64,000 nt of DNA, from NCBI GenBank assembly GCA_021770755.1, contig JAETQI010000046.1, positions 1 through 64,000 on the forward strand, in the 5' to 3' direction. Made by a program: the position numbers and the translations under genes. This document shows, piece by piece, positions 23,664-32,224 of the stretch. The stretch is from Lachnospiraceae bacterium (GTDB lineage Bacteria > Bacillota > Clostridia > Lachnospirales > Lachnospiraceae). How positions within the stretch are numbered: position 1 is the stretch's first letter; every line of letters begins with the position of its first letter. The notes under the pieces are model-generated. The model had not been told where the DNA came from. It did no database searches and was given only the letters and a program-made list of their open reading frames with translations.

Positions 23664-24821
23664 ATGAAAAAAGGATTGGTTATGGCAGCAGCAGTTATTC
23701 TGTTGATAAGCTTTGTCGGATGTGGAAGGCAGGTTTCAGATACGGATGAGGGTTATTCTCCGGGCAGGCAAAGCGGGTCAGAAGGGGCAGGGAATTTGGA
23801 TGGAATGGAAGATTCGGAGGAGACAGAGGCTTTAGAGGATAACACGGTAACAGTACAGGCAAGTTCTGAAATAGAGGAACTGGAGAAAGGACTATTTGCC
23901 GTCCGATATGAAGGAAATGATGGGTTTGAGGCATTTCTTTCCGGAGGAGGCGCAAAAACGGATGGGGAAGTCGTGCAGTTTTTGGCAAGCAGCTTTTTTG
24001 TGGGAAACCAGAGTGGTTTTACCATGAAAACACAGAGCTTTGGATGCAGCACGCTTTCCGTGCGGAATACAGAGGGCGGTTATTTCTTTGGCAGGAACTT
24101 TGACTGGAATGCCTGCGATGCCCTTGTGGTTACAGCTTATCCGCAGGACGGTTATGCCTCCGTTTCCACGGTGAACATGGACTTCATCCGTCAGGGAGCG
24201 GGAATGGCCGACAGTTTGCTAAGTGATGAGATGATGACTATGGCAGCATTGTATGCACCCCTGGATGGCATGAATGAAAAGGGATTATGTGTATCTGTCA
24301 ATATGGTTCAGGACGGGGCGACTATTTCGCAGGATACAGGCAAAACGGATCTTACCACTACGACAGCCATCCGCCTGCTGTTAAACCAGGCGGCCACGGT
24401 GGAAGAAGCGCTTAAGCTGCTTTCGCAGTATGACCTCCATGCCTCTATGGATTATATGGTTCATTTTGCCATTGCGGATAGGGCTGGCAATAGTGTGGCG
24501 GTGGAATACATCAACAATGAAATGATTGTAACAAAGACTCCCGTACTGACAAACTTTTATCTGGCGGAAGGGGAAAAGCAGGGAATCGGTACAGGACAGT
24601 CCCATGAGAGGTTTGATATATTGACGGAAACGCTTGCAGGAAAACCATCAATGACTCAGGCGGAAGTCAGGGATGCGCTGGACAGTGTGAGCAAGGATAA
24701 TTTTGGTGAGTTTGAATCTACAGAGTGGAGCATTGTGTTTGACCAGTCGGCTCTGACTGCTGCTTATTACCACAGGGAAAATTATGAAAAAGCTTACTTC
24801 TTTCAGATCAATGGAGAATAA
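23664..24821 (+). CDS. C45-type / linear amide C-N hydrolase lipoprotein
   Basis: A 385-residue protein with a lipoprotein signal peptide (lipobox FVGC, Cys20), so probably anchored on the outer face of the membrane. A linker rich in Glu and Ser (about 21-75) precedes an Ntn-hydrolase-like domain. QSFGCSTLSVRN places a candidate nucleophile at C128, followed by GGYFFGRNFDW, typical of choloylglycine hydrolase/acyltransferase (C45) relatives. Members cleave bile-salt, penicillin or N-acyl amide bonds. In C45 proteins the Cys is exposed by self-cleavage before it. The substrate here is unknown. Confidence 0.8.
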   Translation: MKKGLVMAAAVILLISFVGCGRQVSDTDEGYSPGRQSGSEGAGNLDGMEDSEETEALEDNTVTVQASSEIEELEKGLFAVRYEGNDGFEAFLSGGGAKTDGEVVQFLASSFFVGNQSGFTMKTQSFGCSTLSVRNTEGGYFFGRNFDWNACDALVVTAYPQDGYASVSTVNMDFIRQGAGMADSLLSDEMMTMAALYAPLDGMNEKGLCVSVNMVQDGATISQDTGKTDLTTTTAIRLLLNQAATVEEALKLLSQYDLHASMDYMVHFAIADRAGNSVAVEYINNEMIVTKTPVLTNFYLAEGEKQGIGTGQSHERFDILTETLAGKPSMTQAEVRDALDSVSKDNFGEFESTEWSIVFDQSALTAAYYHRENYEKAYFFQINGE

Positions 24822-24840
24822 AGTTCTTGAGATTAACATT

Positions 24841-24883
24841 CCAAAATCCTATGCAAATACATTCAATATAGGTATTTGCTATT
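24841..24883. repeat. 43-bp repeat copy with palindrome (partner at 23177-23219)
   Basis: Identical to 23177-23219 in 35 of 43 positions. This copy contains GCAAATAC (24853-24860) and its complement GTATTTGC (24872-24879); the other copy has lost the symmetry. It lies between the hydrolase and the ligase-like gene and may be an operator or promoter segment. Confidence 0.45.
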
Positions 24884-24947
24884 TTATAAAAACGAGTATA
24901 GACTTTAGATATGATAAGTGAATTTACAAAAATGGAGGTGACAAGGC

Positions 24948-26354
24948 ATGGCTGCTGGTATCAATTATTTCCGTCTTCTGTGGAACCTTTACAGGCAGAA
25001 AAGAAATACAGGCAGGAAGAAAGAGCAGGTTGTGAAGCTGCAGAAAAAGAAGCTGGAAAAAATGCTCTTATATGCCTATGATCATTCCCCTTATTACAGG
25101 AAGGCATTTGAGGCGGAGGGCATTTTCAGGGAAAATATCAGGACAATGCCCCTTGAGAAGTTTCCGGTGCTGGATAAGGGAATCCTGATGGAACATTTTG
25201 ACGAGCTGGTAACAGAACAAAGTCTGAAGCAGGAAGAATTACTCAGATTTGATGAAAACTCAGAAGATGGCGGGGAAATATATCTTGACAAATACCATGT
25301 GGTACATTCCTCCGGTAGTACCGGAACGCCTAGGTATTTTGTATATGACAATGCAGCATGGGAACAAATGCTGATTGGTATCATCAGGGGGGCTCTTTGG
25401 GGAATGTCTATGGGATCTGTCCTGAGATTATTGGCAGAGAAGCCGAGAATCCTTTACATAGCAGCTACAGACGGGCGTTATGGCGGCGCTATGGCAGTGG
25501 GGGATGGAATCAGGGGTGTCCGTGCAGAGTAGAGGTTTTTGGATATTAGCACACCACTGGCAAAATGGAGTGAGGCAGTACGGGAGTTTCACCCCAATAT
25601 TATTATAGGATACCCTTTTGCTGTCAAAATTCTGGCGGAACTGTCAGACAGGGAGAAGGAACCGCTGCGTGTCAGGAGGGTAATCTCCTGCGGGGAACCT
25701 CTGAGTGCCGGACTGCGGAAGTTTCTTGAAAATGCGTTCCATGCAGAGGTAATCAATTTTTACGGTGCAAGCGAGTCCCTTGCCTTGGGGGTGGAACAGT
25801 GTGCGGATGAGGGAATGGTTTTATTTGATGACCTGAATGTGGTAGAAGTGGTTGATGGGGAGATGTATGTGACCTGCCTTTATAATTTCACACAGCCGCT
25901 GATCCGATACCATATATCCGACAAGCTTGTTCTGCATGAGGCAAATACTGACACGGACTGCTTTTTTACAAGGGCGGATGTGCTGCTGTGTCGTAATGAG
26001 GATGTGTTATGGTTTGAAAGGCCGGACGGCAGCAGGGAGTGTCTGCACCCCCTTTCCATGGAGGGATTTTGCATGGAAGGGCTGCGGGATTATCAATTCT
26101 GCCAGACTTCTGCGACTTCCTTTGAAATGCTGGCTGAGATAGGGGAGTCGGCGGAACCGGTAAGGGTAACAGGGGAAATACTCAGGCAGGTAAGAAAGCT
26201 GTTGGCAGATAAAAATCTGGAAGAAATCCAGTTTTCCGTCCGGTTTGTTGATCAGATCACACCGGATCAGCATACAGGAAAAAAACCGTTAATTATAAGA
26301 AGAATGGAGGACATGAAAAATGACAAGGACAAACATTATCGGAAAGCAATTTGA
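24948..26354 (+). pseudogene. PaaK-like AMP-forming acyl-CoA ligase with in-frame TAG
   Basis: One frame of about 468 codons, resembling phenylacetate-CoA ligase/coenzyme F390 synthetase proteins, interrupted only by a TAG at 25530-25532. Before the stop are HSSGSTGTPRYFVYDNAAW (the nucleotide-binding loop) and IAATDGRYGGAMAV. After it come FHPNIIIGYPFAVKILAEL, ISCGEPLSAGLRKF and FYGASESLALG. Such enzymes adenylate a carboxylic acid and pass it to CoA. Either a recent point mutation inactivated it or the two halves are made separately; TTG at 25539 lacks a clear ribosome binding site. Confidence 0.75.
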
Positions 26355-27219
26355 TGAGGAGCGGGCGCTGTACCATTTACAGAATGCGGATGTGACAGAC
26401 TGCATATTTGCAGGACCGGCGGACGGGGAATCCGTACTCAAGGAGTCTGTGAATGTGGGACTTAAAAACTGCCGTTTTTCCCTGCGTTACCCCCTGTGGC
26501 ATGTAAAGGGTTTTGCCATGGCGGAATCCTCTATGGATGATAAAACCCGCGCGGCGATCTGGTATGCGGAAAATGGCGATATTACAGACTGTGTGCTGGG
26601 AGGGATCAAGGCGGTGCGGGAGTGTACGCATATTCGTCTGGAACGCTGCCAGGTGGAGTCACAGGAGTTTGGCTGGAAGTCGCAGGACATTACACTTGTT
26701 GATACGGATATCGTGTCCGAGTATTTATTCATGGACAGCCGGGATGTGAGGCTGCGCAGCGTAAAGATGAAGGGGAAATATTCATTCCAGTATATGGAGA
26801 ACCTTGAGATTGACGACTGCGAATTGGATACGAAAGACGCTTTCTGGCACAGCAAAAATGTCACCGTAAGGGACAGTATCGTGAAAGGCGAGTATCTGGG
26901 ATGGTTTTCCGAGAACCTGACGCTGATTAACTGCAAGATTATCGGAACACAGCCCCTGTGCTACTGCAAGAACCTGAAGCTTGTAAACTGTACCATGGAG
27001 GATACGGATCTCTCCTTTGAATACTCGGATGTGGAAGCGGATGTAAAAGGCCATATCCTTTCCGTGAAAAATCCCAGATCCGGCAGGATTATTGCGGACA
27101 GCGTAGGAGAGATTATCAGTGGCGATGCCGTAATGGAATGTACGGGAGAGGTCATACTCCGGACGAAAACGGAGAAAGAGGCAGATAAAGCCGCTGAAAT
27201 GAAAAGAGAGATTGCTTAG
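26320..27219 (+). CDS. DUF3737 family beta-helix protein
   Basis: A 299-residue protein with start ATG 26320 nine bases after GGAGG, overlapping the end of the ligase-like frame by 35 bases. Repeated short segments such as LKNCRFS, DCVLGG, LERCQVES, IDDCELDT and LINCKI mark a right-handed beta-helix; the whole matches DUF3737. Function is not established. The overlap suggests co-expression with the ligase-like gene and the two genes that follow. Confidence 0.85.
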   Translation: MTRTNIIGKQFDEERALYHLQNADVTDCIFAGPADGESVLKESVNVGLKNCRFSLRYPLWHVKGFAMAESSMDDKTRAAIWYAENGDITDCVLGGIKAVRECTHIRLERCQVESQEFGWKSQDITLVDTDIVSEYLFMDSRDVRLRSVKMKGKYSFQYMENLEIDDCELDTKDAFWHSKNVTVRDSIVKGEYLGWFSENLTLINCKIIGTQPLCYCKNLKLVNCTMEDTDLSFEYSDVEADVKGHILSVKNPRSGRIIADSVGEIISGDAVMECTGEVILRTKTEKEADKAAEMKREIA

Positions 27220-27250
27220 AGGCTGCTTAAGCGGCGGAATGAGAGGAAAG

Positions 27251-27484
27251 ATGTTAAGCGGTTATCAGACAGAGGAAGAACTGATTCAGAATATGGCAGA
27301 TGCCGGCTGTAAGGAGGACATGGCTGCAGATGTCCTGAACTGCTTAAAGCAGGGACAGAAGAAGAAAGGGCTTATGCTGCTTCAGCGGCAGCGGAAGGCA
27401 CTGCTGGACGGGATTCACAAAGACCAGTCCTGTATTGAGTATCTGGATGGTGTCCTGGGCGGGATGCGAAAAGGAGGCACATGA
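27251..27484 (+). CDS. Small conserved clostridial protein (77 aa)
   Basis: I start it at ATG 27251 behind GAGAGGAAAG. The pattern EELIQNMADAGCKEDMAADV, then LKQGQKKKGLMLLQRQRKAL and IHKDQSCIEYLDGVL recalls a common, uncharacterised short helical protein of Firmicutes with two helices rich in Gln and Arg. It overlaps the exporter gene by four bases. Function unknown. Confidence 0.65.
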   Translation: MLSGYQTEEELIQNMADAGCKEDMAADVLNCLKQGQKKKGLMLLQRQRKALLDGIHKDQSCIEYLDGVLGGMRKGGT

Positions 27485-28104
27485 TAGCAGAATATATTTG
27501 TAAAGGACTGTTGATCGGCCTTATATTCGGAGTACCGGCAGGAGCCATTGGCGCACTGACAATCGGGAGGACGCTGGAAAAGGGATTTGCAGCCGGTTTC
27601 CTGACCGGCATGGGTTCCTCGGCGGCAGATCTGATTTATTCCTGTGTAGGGGTGTTTGGCATTACGGTGGTTTCTGATGTTTTATCTGCTGGTCAGAGTA
27701 TCATTCAGGCCACCTGCGGAATATTGATTCTGCTTTTAGGATTTGGCATCCTTTGTCAAAAGAAAACAGCAGCAGTACAGAAAGAGTCAAAAGGATCACT
27801 GGCGTTTTGCTTTCTGTCGGCATTTACGACGGCATTGGTAAATCCGATGACTGTGCTCTCATTCATGGCGGCGTTTGCAGCTTTTGGAATACGGGGAGGG
27901 CTGGATGCAGGTCAGGGAACGGCTCTGATCACGGGAATTTTTATCGGGACGCTTTGCTGGTGGCTGGCACTCAGCGGTATCACGGCACATCTCCGGAACA
28001 GGGTAACGGGAAAAATATACCGGTGGCTGAACTGGATTTTGGGCTGCCTGATGATAGGGTTTGGCATAATAACGGCAGTTCAGGGATTAAGGAACGGTTT
28101 ATGA
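27481..28104 (+). CDS. LysE-family transporter
   Basis: A 207-residue membrane protein with six hydrophobic segments. GLIFGVPAGAIGALTIGRTLEKGFAAG is the LysE/RhtB N-terminal signature, and the central ALVNPMTVLSFMAAFAAFG matches the family's conserved Asn-Pro loop. LysE-type proteins export amino acids or similar small molecules by exchange with protons. It overlaps the small gene before it (ATGA). Confidence 0.85.
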   Translation: MIAEYICKGLLIGLIFGVPAGAIGALTIGRTLEKGFAAGFLTGMGSSAADLIYSCVGVFGITVVSDVLSAGQSIIQATCGILILLLGFGILCQKKTAAVQKESKGSLAFCFLSAFTTALVNPMTVLSFMAAFAAFGIRGGLDAGQGTALITGIFIGTLCWWLALSGITAHLRNRVTGKIYRWLNWILGCLMIGFGIITAVQGLRNGL

Positions 28105-28137
28105 GCTGCTTTTTCAGGGATTAGGGAGGAATAGTGT

Positions 28138-28544
28138 ATGAAAAAGATAAGGCTGGCAGTTATTTCCATGTGTCTGATAAGCGTTCTGGCTGGGTCTGAT
28201 TCCACAGGTCAGGCGGAAGTATCGGGCGGCATGGAAACAGGAGAATTTATGTCCGTTCAGGAGAATACGGAGCAGATACAAAATGAGCAGATGATTCCTT
28301 CTGAGCCGGTGGATGAGAACAGTTTGGAGACGGAAGAAATGAATATATGGATGAAAGTAGATGACGAAGCTGTTGCAGTAGAATGGGAAGAAAATGATTC
28401 GGTCAGGGCGCTTATGGAGCTTCTCCGTGAACAGCCCATATCCATACAGATGTCCATGTATGGAGGTTTTGAGCAGGTTGGTTCATTGGGAACAAGCCTG
28501 CAGAGAAGTGATGAACAGACGACAACACAGGCAGGGGATATGGA
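28138..28544 (+). pseudogene. Truncated cyclophilin-like lipoprotein
   Basis: A signal-peptide-bearing protein (SVLAG, but the expected Cys appears as Ser, so the lipobox is damaged) with a cyclophilin-like domain: IWMKVDDEAVAVEWEENDSV, then RALMELLREQPISIQMSMYG and RSDEQTTTQAGD. The intact paralog at 29221 has the same DEQTTT segment followed by LYLLNGGQLRFYF. Here the sequence breaks straight after that point and runs into an FtsX permease fragment. The frame itself reads on to 28614 with unrelated residues. Confidence 0.6.
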
Positions 28545-29198
28545 CGAAGCTGTGACTATCAGGTGTCAGGGATCTATCAGTGCGCCAACGGCATGGGCAG
28601 CAATATCGGCATGAGTATGGAGGGGTACTCCAAAATCGGAGATATTACAGGCTATATCTGGTGTTACCACTATATTCTGGAAAATGGGAATATGCGGGAC
28701 TTTGCAATGCGTTACCTGCAGGAGCAATACCGCGGGATCGATGTGCATACCAACAGTTGGTCAGGATTAAGCGGAATTGTCCTTCTGATGCATATCCTCA
28801 TTTTGGTGCTTTACCTGATTGCGTCGGTGTTTATCCTCGTATCGGTGGCGCTTATTTCCGGAAAACTGCTGCAGGCGGAGACGGGCGATATGGCTGTCTA
28901 TAAAAGTATGGGGTTATCCACGGGAAGGCTCCGGCGGTCGTTCTCATTGCGTTTTCTGGTTGTGGCATCGGCAGGAACGGCGGTGGGGATCCTGCTTTCT
29001 GTCCTGTCTGCTGACAGGATGATCGGAAAGGTGTTCCGGTCATTTGGAATCGGGGATTTCCATGTGGGTTTTAGTGTGATGGGAACATTCCTGCCGCTTG
29101 TGGTTATACCGGTATTATTCTTTTTATTTGCGTGGGCTTTTTCTGCGAGACTAAAGCAGGTGAGCATAGTAACTTTGATAACGGAAAATCAAGATTAA
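28545..29198 (+). pseudogene. C-terminal half of an FtsX-type permease
   Basis: From about YQVSGIYQCANGMGSNIG the frame encodes the last extracytoplasmic part and three transmembrane segments: GIVLLMHILILVLYLIASVF, LRFLVVASAGTAVGILL and GTFLPLVVIPVLFFLFAWA. The coupling segment DMAVYKSMGLSTGRLRRSF is present. The N-terminal half and a proper start are missing; the frame opens directly at the break in the cyclophilin-like gene. Probably a deletion join of two genes. Confidence 0.6.
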
Positions 29199-29220
29199 AA
29201 AGAAAGAGGAGACGATGAAC

Positions 29221-29883
29221 ATGAAAAAGAACAAACTGACAATTTTGGCTGCAATAACTGTCCTTGGCCTGTCGGTGCTTTCCGGCTGCGGGGCAGGGGA
29301 CAAAGATCCGGGAGAGCCGCCGACGGAGGTGGTAAACGGGGAAAATACAGGGGCAGGAAACAGTAATTCAGAAAGTGCGGACACGGAAAATAATTCTGTA
29401 CAATCTAAAAACAACGGTATGGCTGAGACAGAAGAAGAAGATCAATATAAGGGTGATATTCTTGCAGATGCTATTTCTGTCCGCATCGGCAGGGACGGTA
29501 CTACTGAATGGAATGTGGATATGTACAACAATGACGCGGCATTGACCATGCTGGATTACCTTTCCGGTTCCGCACTGCTGTTTCCCACTTATACCTATGA
29601 CGAAGAAGGCGGTTTTGTGGCGCAGAGTGTCCGGGGAAATTATACCAGGGATGACGAGCAGACCACCACGGATGTAAAGACCGGGGAACTGTATCTGTTA
29701 AACGGCGGCCAGCTCCGGTTTTATTTCAAGGACATGGAAGGGGTGAATATCACCGCCACGCCAATAGGATATTATACGGATGTGGAGGGATTGACAGAGG
29801 CCGTGCAGGAAGCCTATACTTCCAATCTGGATGATACATGGGGCGTGGATGTGTATTTTTGGATTACAAAGACTTTGGAGTAG
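29221..29883 (+). CDS. Cyclophilin-like fold lipoprotein
   Basis: A 220-residue lipoprotein; the second ATG (29221) is better spaced from GGAG than the first (29215). The signal peptide ends at the lipobox LSGC. A low-complexity Asn/Glu/Ser linker is followed by the cyclophilin-like domain: SVRIGRDGTTEWNVDMYNND, ALTMLDYLSGSALLFPTYTY, DEQTTTDVKTGELYLLNGGQ and ITATPIGYYTDVEGL. This fold occurs in clostridial proteins near flavodoxins and reductases. The exact role is unknown. Confidence 0.75.
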   Translation: MKKNKLTILAAITVLGLSVLSGCGAGDKDPGEPPTEVVNGENTGAGNSNSESADTENNSVQSKNNGMAETEEEDQYKGDILADAISVRIGRDGTTEWNVDMYNNDAALTMLDYLSGSALLFPTYTYDEEGGFVAQSVRGNYTRDDEQTTTDVKTGELYLLNGGQLRFYFKDMEGVNITATPIGYYTDVEGLTEAVQEAYTSNLDDTWGVDVYFWITKTLE

Positions 29884-29896
29884 GGGGAGGTACGAT

Positions 29897-30163
29897 ATGA
29901 TTTACAGAAAATTTCAGGATATTCAGTTGTCTGGTCTGGGGCTTGGCATGATGCGGCTGCCCGTGCTGGGCGGCAATGACGGGGCGGTGGATGAAGCCGC
30001 CGCCGCGAAAATGATTGATTATGCTTACAAAAACGGAATTAATTATTTTGACACGGCATGGGGATACCATGACGGAAATTCGGAGCTGGTGGCAGGAAAA
30101 TATTTATCCGCCTATCCCTGGGAAAGCTATTGCCTTGCTTGTATCTTTCATGGAATAACTTGA
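29897..30163 (+). pseudogene. N-terminal fragment of an aldo/keto reductase
   Basis: MIYRKFQDIQLSGLGLGMMR, then AAAKMIDYAYKNGINYFDTAWGYH is the start of an aldo/keto reductase with the catalytic Asp and Tyr region (FDTAWGYH). It ends at codon 88, after YLSAYPWESYCLACIF, where family members go on for another 250 residues. The remaining barrel and the catalytic Lys are absent. It follows GGGGGAGG, so the beginning is genuine. Confidence 0.75.
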
Positions 30164-30249
30164 TATAATTCAAAAAAATGATACAATTTGCAATATAACA
30201 TTTGAATTAAGATGTTTATTGCAAATTATTTGTTTTAAATAGAAGCAAT

Positions 30250-30693
30250 ATGATGAGCATATATGATTATGAAAAATTGTTAAACGGTTTTTATGAAGAA
30301 AATATCCGATATGATATAAACAAGCGGTATTTTTTGAGAAAAGGGGATATACATAAAGAGTATTATTCAGAAACAATTGAAAAGTATCCCAAATTACTGA
30401 GAAATAGACCAGAAGAATTTTTTGAAATAGACTTTGTTAAATATCTTAAAAATCATTGCCGTGATACAGTTATAAAGGAGTATACTACTGTTACTGATGA
30501 TAGATATGATGTATTGGTTCGTAATGAAGATGATCAACATGTTTATGTTTTTGAAATTAAATGGTTGGGAAGGTCTATAACATCAGAAATGAAAATTTTT
30601 GAAAAATATAATAATGATGAAAGAGCAATTTCAGGAGCATATCAATTGTTAGATTATGTCACTAACGCGGATACATATAAAAAATACTTTTGA
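30250..30693 (+). CDS. AT-rich orphan, possible PD-(D/E)XK nuclease-like protein
   Basis: A 147-residue protein, much more AT-rich than its neighbours, which suggests recent transfer. The C-terminal half has DDRYDVLVRNEDDQHVYVFE followed by IKWLG, a D-x(n)-E-x-K arrangement as in PD-(D/E)XK nuclease folds. It ends abruptly at YKKYF and may be truncated. It sits between two broken genes. A role in defence or mobile-element maintenance is possible but not shown. Confidence 0.5.
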   Translation: MMSIYDYEKLLNGFYEENIRYDINKRYFLRKGDIHKEYYSETIEKYPKLLRNRPEEFFEIDFVKYLKNHCRDTVIKEYTTVTDDRYDVLVRNEDDQHVYVFEIKWLGRSITSEMKIFEKYNNDERAISGAYQLLDYVTNADTYKKYF

Positions 30694-30935
30694 TTGCATT
30701 AAGGGATAACACTTTAGCAGATGCTATAATGACCATGCATGGGAATAATTTTACGCTTTAACAGATAGCCGTTGCGACAAAAAAAGCGTAGAGGAAGTTA
30801 GAGCTATCATCCAAAAGCGGGAGCCAATATTGGCATAATCGCAGCAATATAACAATACAAGCAGCGGATTTGATTTTATTAGAGAAAACAATTCGTTGTT
30901 TTTTCTGTTTTCGGGAAGAAAGATAGTCATAATAG
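30694..30935. other. Decayed AT-rich sequence
   Basis: No frame of useful length with a ribosome binding site. It joins the AT-rich orphan to a damaged FMN-binding-domain gene. Confidence 0.35.
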
Positions 30936-31325
30936 ATGGTCTTTTTTCATGCAAAGAAAGGAAAATTGAATAGTTTCTTGTTGGGAATCCTCTACCTTAA
31001 AAGTGTTGTGGACTATAATCAGTCAGTAAGGGAAACCACCTTTGAAGATACAAATATTTCGGATATTCCAGACGGAGTTTATGTTGGTAAATATGATGTG
31101 GATTTTATACATGCCGAAGTGGAAATTATCGCTGACAAAATAGTTGATGAACAAAAAATAGATGTAGACGCAATATCAGGCGCGACAAATTCAAGCGTTG
31201 GCATAAAAAAGGCGGTTGAAAATCGTAATATCGCTTTCCGACCAGATGTCGCGGAAGCGGGAGAACAGTATCCTGCGCTCCATGCAGAAAAAGCAATTAT
31301 ACAGCATTTCGCGGCAACGGATTAA
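30936..31325 (+). pseudogene. Damaged FMN-binding domain protein
   Basis: DIPDGVYVGKYDVDFIHAEV is the opening of an FMN-binding (FMN_bind) domain and DVDAISGATNSSVGIKKAVE its end, where the SGAT motif carries covalently bound FMN in related flavoproteins. The roughly 25-30 residues normally between them are missing, and the tail after KAVEN is unrelated. There is no clear start. Likely a deletion relic. Confidence 0.6.
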
Positions 31326-31378
31326 CATTTCACGGCAATCAAATTGTTTTGGCATTTCGGACAGGCTATAATAAAATA

Positions 31379-31428
31379 TTAATCTGTGTCAGCGGCAAAA
31401 GTTAATCTGTTGCCGCTGACGATATAAT
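31379..31428 (+). promoter_or_regulatory. Direct repeats and hairpin before LytTR regulator
   Basis: TTAATCTGT occurs at 31379 and 31402, a 23-bp period close to the two-turn spacing used by LytTR regulators. GTCAGCGGCA (31388) and TGCCGCTGAC (31411) form a perfect hairpin overlapping them. TATAAT follows at 31423-31428. Probable autoregulatory promoter. Confidence 0.45.
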
Positions 31429-31492
31429 CAGCATTAGCGAGAAGAATGTGCTGGCACATTCGGCGAGCGGCGAATGACGAGGAGGTGGCACA

Positions 31493-32197
31493 TTGATCCG
31501 TATAGCAATTTGTGATGATGAAAAACACATGTCCGATCATATAAGGGCAATGGTTTCCGATTTTTTCCGTAAAAAGAACAAAGATATCCATCTTCGGACA
31601 TTTTTAAGCGGCGAAGAGTTGCTGAATTACAATGGGCAGATCGACATTCTGTTTCTGGATATCCAGATGAAGGACATGGATGGTTTGGAAACAGCAAGGA
31701 AGCTGAGGGCGGGCAAGTTCCGCGGCATTTTGATCTTCATTACGGTACTGAAAGAGATGGTATTTCAGTCTTTCGAGGTGGCGGCATACGATTATCTGGT
31801 CAAGCCGGTGGATGAAAAACAGTTTGAAAAGACCATGGAGCGCCTTTACGTTTCCCTGCGAAATACCGGAGAGGACAACCTGCTGGTGCAAAAGGGATAT
31901 GAGGGGCGTATCATCCGGGAGGAGGAGATTGTTTTCTGTGAGGTCATAGACCGGAAAATATATCTGAACCTGGTTTCCGGCGAGGTTGTTGATTATTATG
32001 AGCGGATCGAAAATCTGGAAACGAAGCTGGGCAGCCATTTTTTCCGGTGCCATAGGAGTTATCTCATCAACCTGAGGCATTTAAAGAGCTATAAAAACGG
32101 GACTGCCTATATGGATAACGGCAAAGAGGTTCCTGTATCGCGGCTGCGCAGCAGGGAGTTTTCCGGTGTTGTTTTGCAGTATATGAAGAATATGTAA
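31493..32197 (+). CDS. LytTR-family response regulator (AgrA-like)
   Basis: A 234-residue regulator beginning at TTG 31493 after GAGGAGGTGG. The receiver domain has CDDE, the phospho-acceptor Asp in ILFLDIQMKDMDG and the Lys in LVKPVD. The C-terminal LytTR domain (about 130-234) includes FFRCHRSYLINLRHLKSY and VPVSRLRSREF. LytTR regulators control peptide-signalling, bacteriocin and virulence genes. It lies 28 bases before a GHKL kinase, its likely partner; no AgrB or AgrD gene was found nearby. Confidence 0.9.
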   Translation: MIRIAICDDEKHMSDHIRAMVSDFFRKKNKDIHLRTFLSGEELLNYNGQIDILFLDIQMKDMDGLETARKLRAGKFRGILIFITVLKEMVFQSFEVAAYDYLVKPVDEKQFEKTMERLYVSLRNTGEDNLLVQKGYEGRIIREEEIVFCEVIDRKIYLNLVSGEVVDYYERIENLETKLGSHFFRCHRSYLINLRHLKSYKNGTAYMDNGKEVPVSRLRSREFSGVVLQYMKNM

Positions 32198-32224
32198 GAG
32201 TTTTTACATATGGGGGCAGGTAAC

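Noticed and set aside
31140-31500. An agrD-like signal peptide gene near the LytTR regulator
   Set aside because: I checked short frames on both strands around the regulator and kinase and saw none with a suitable Cys-containing core and ribosome binding site.
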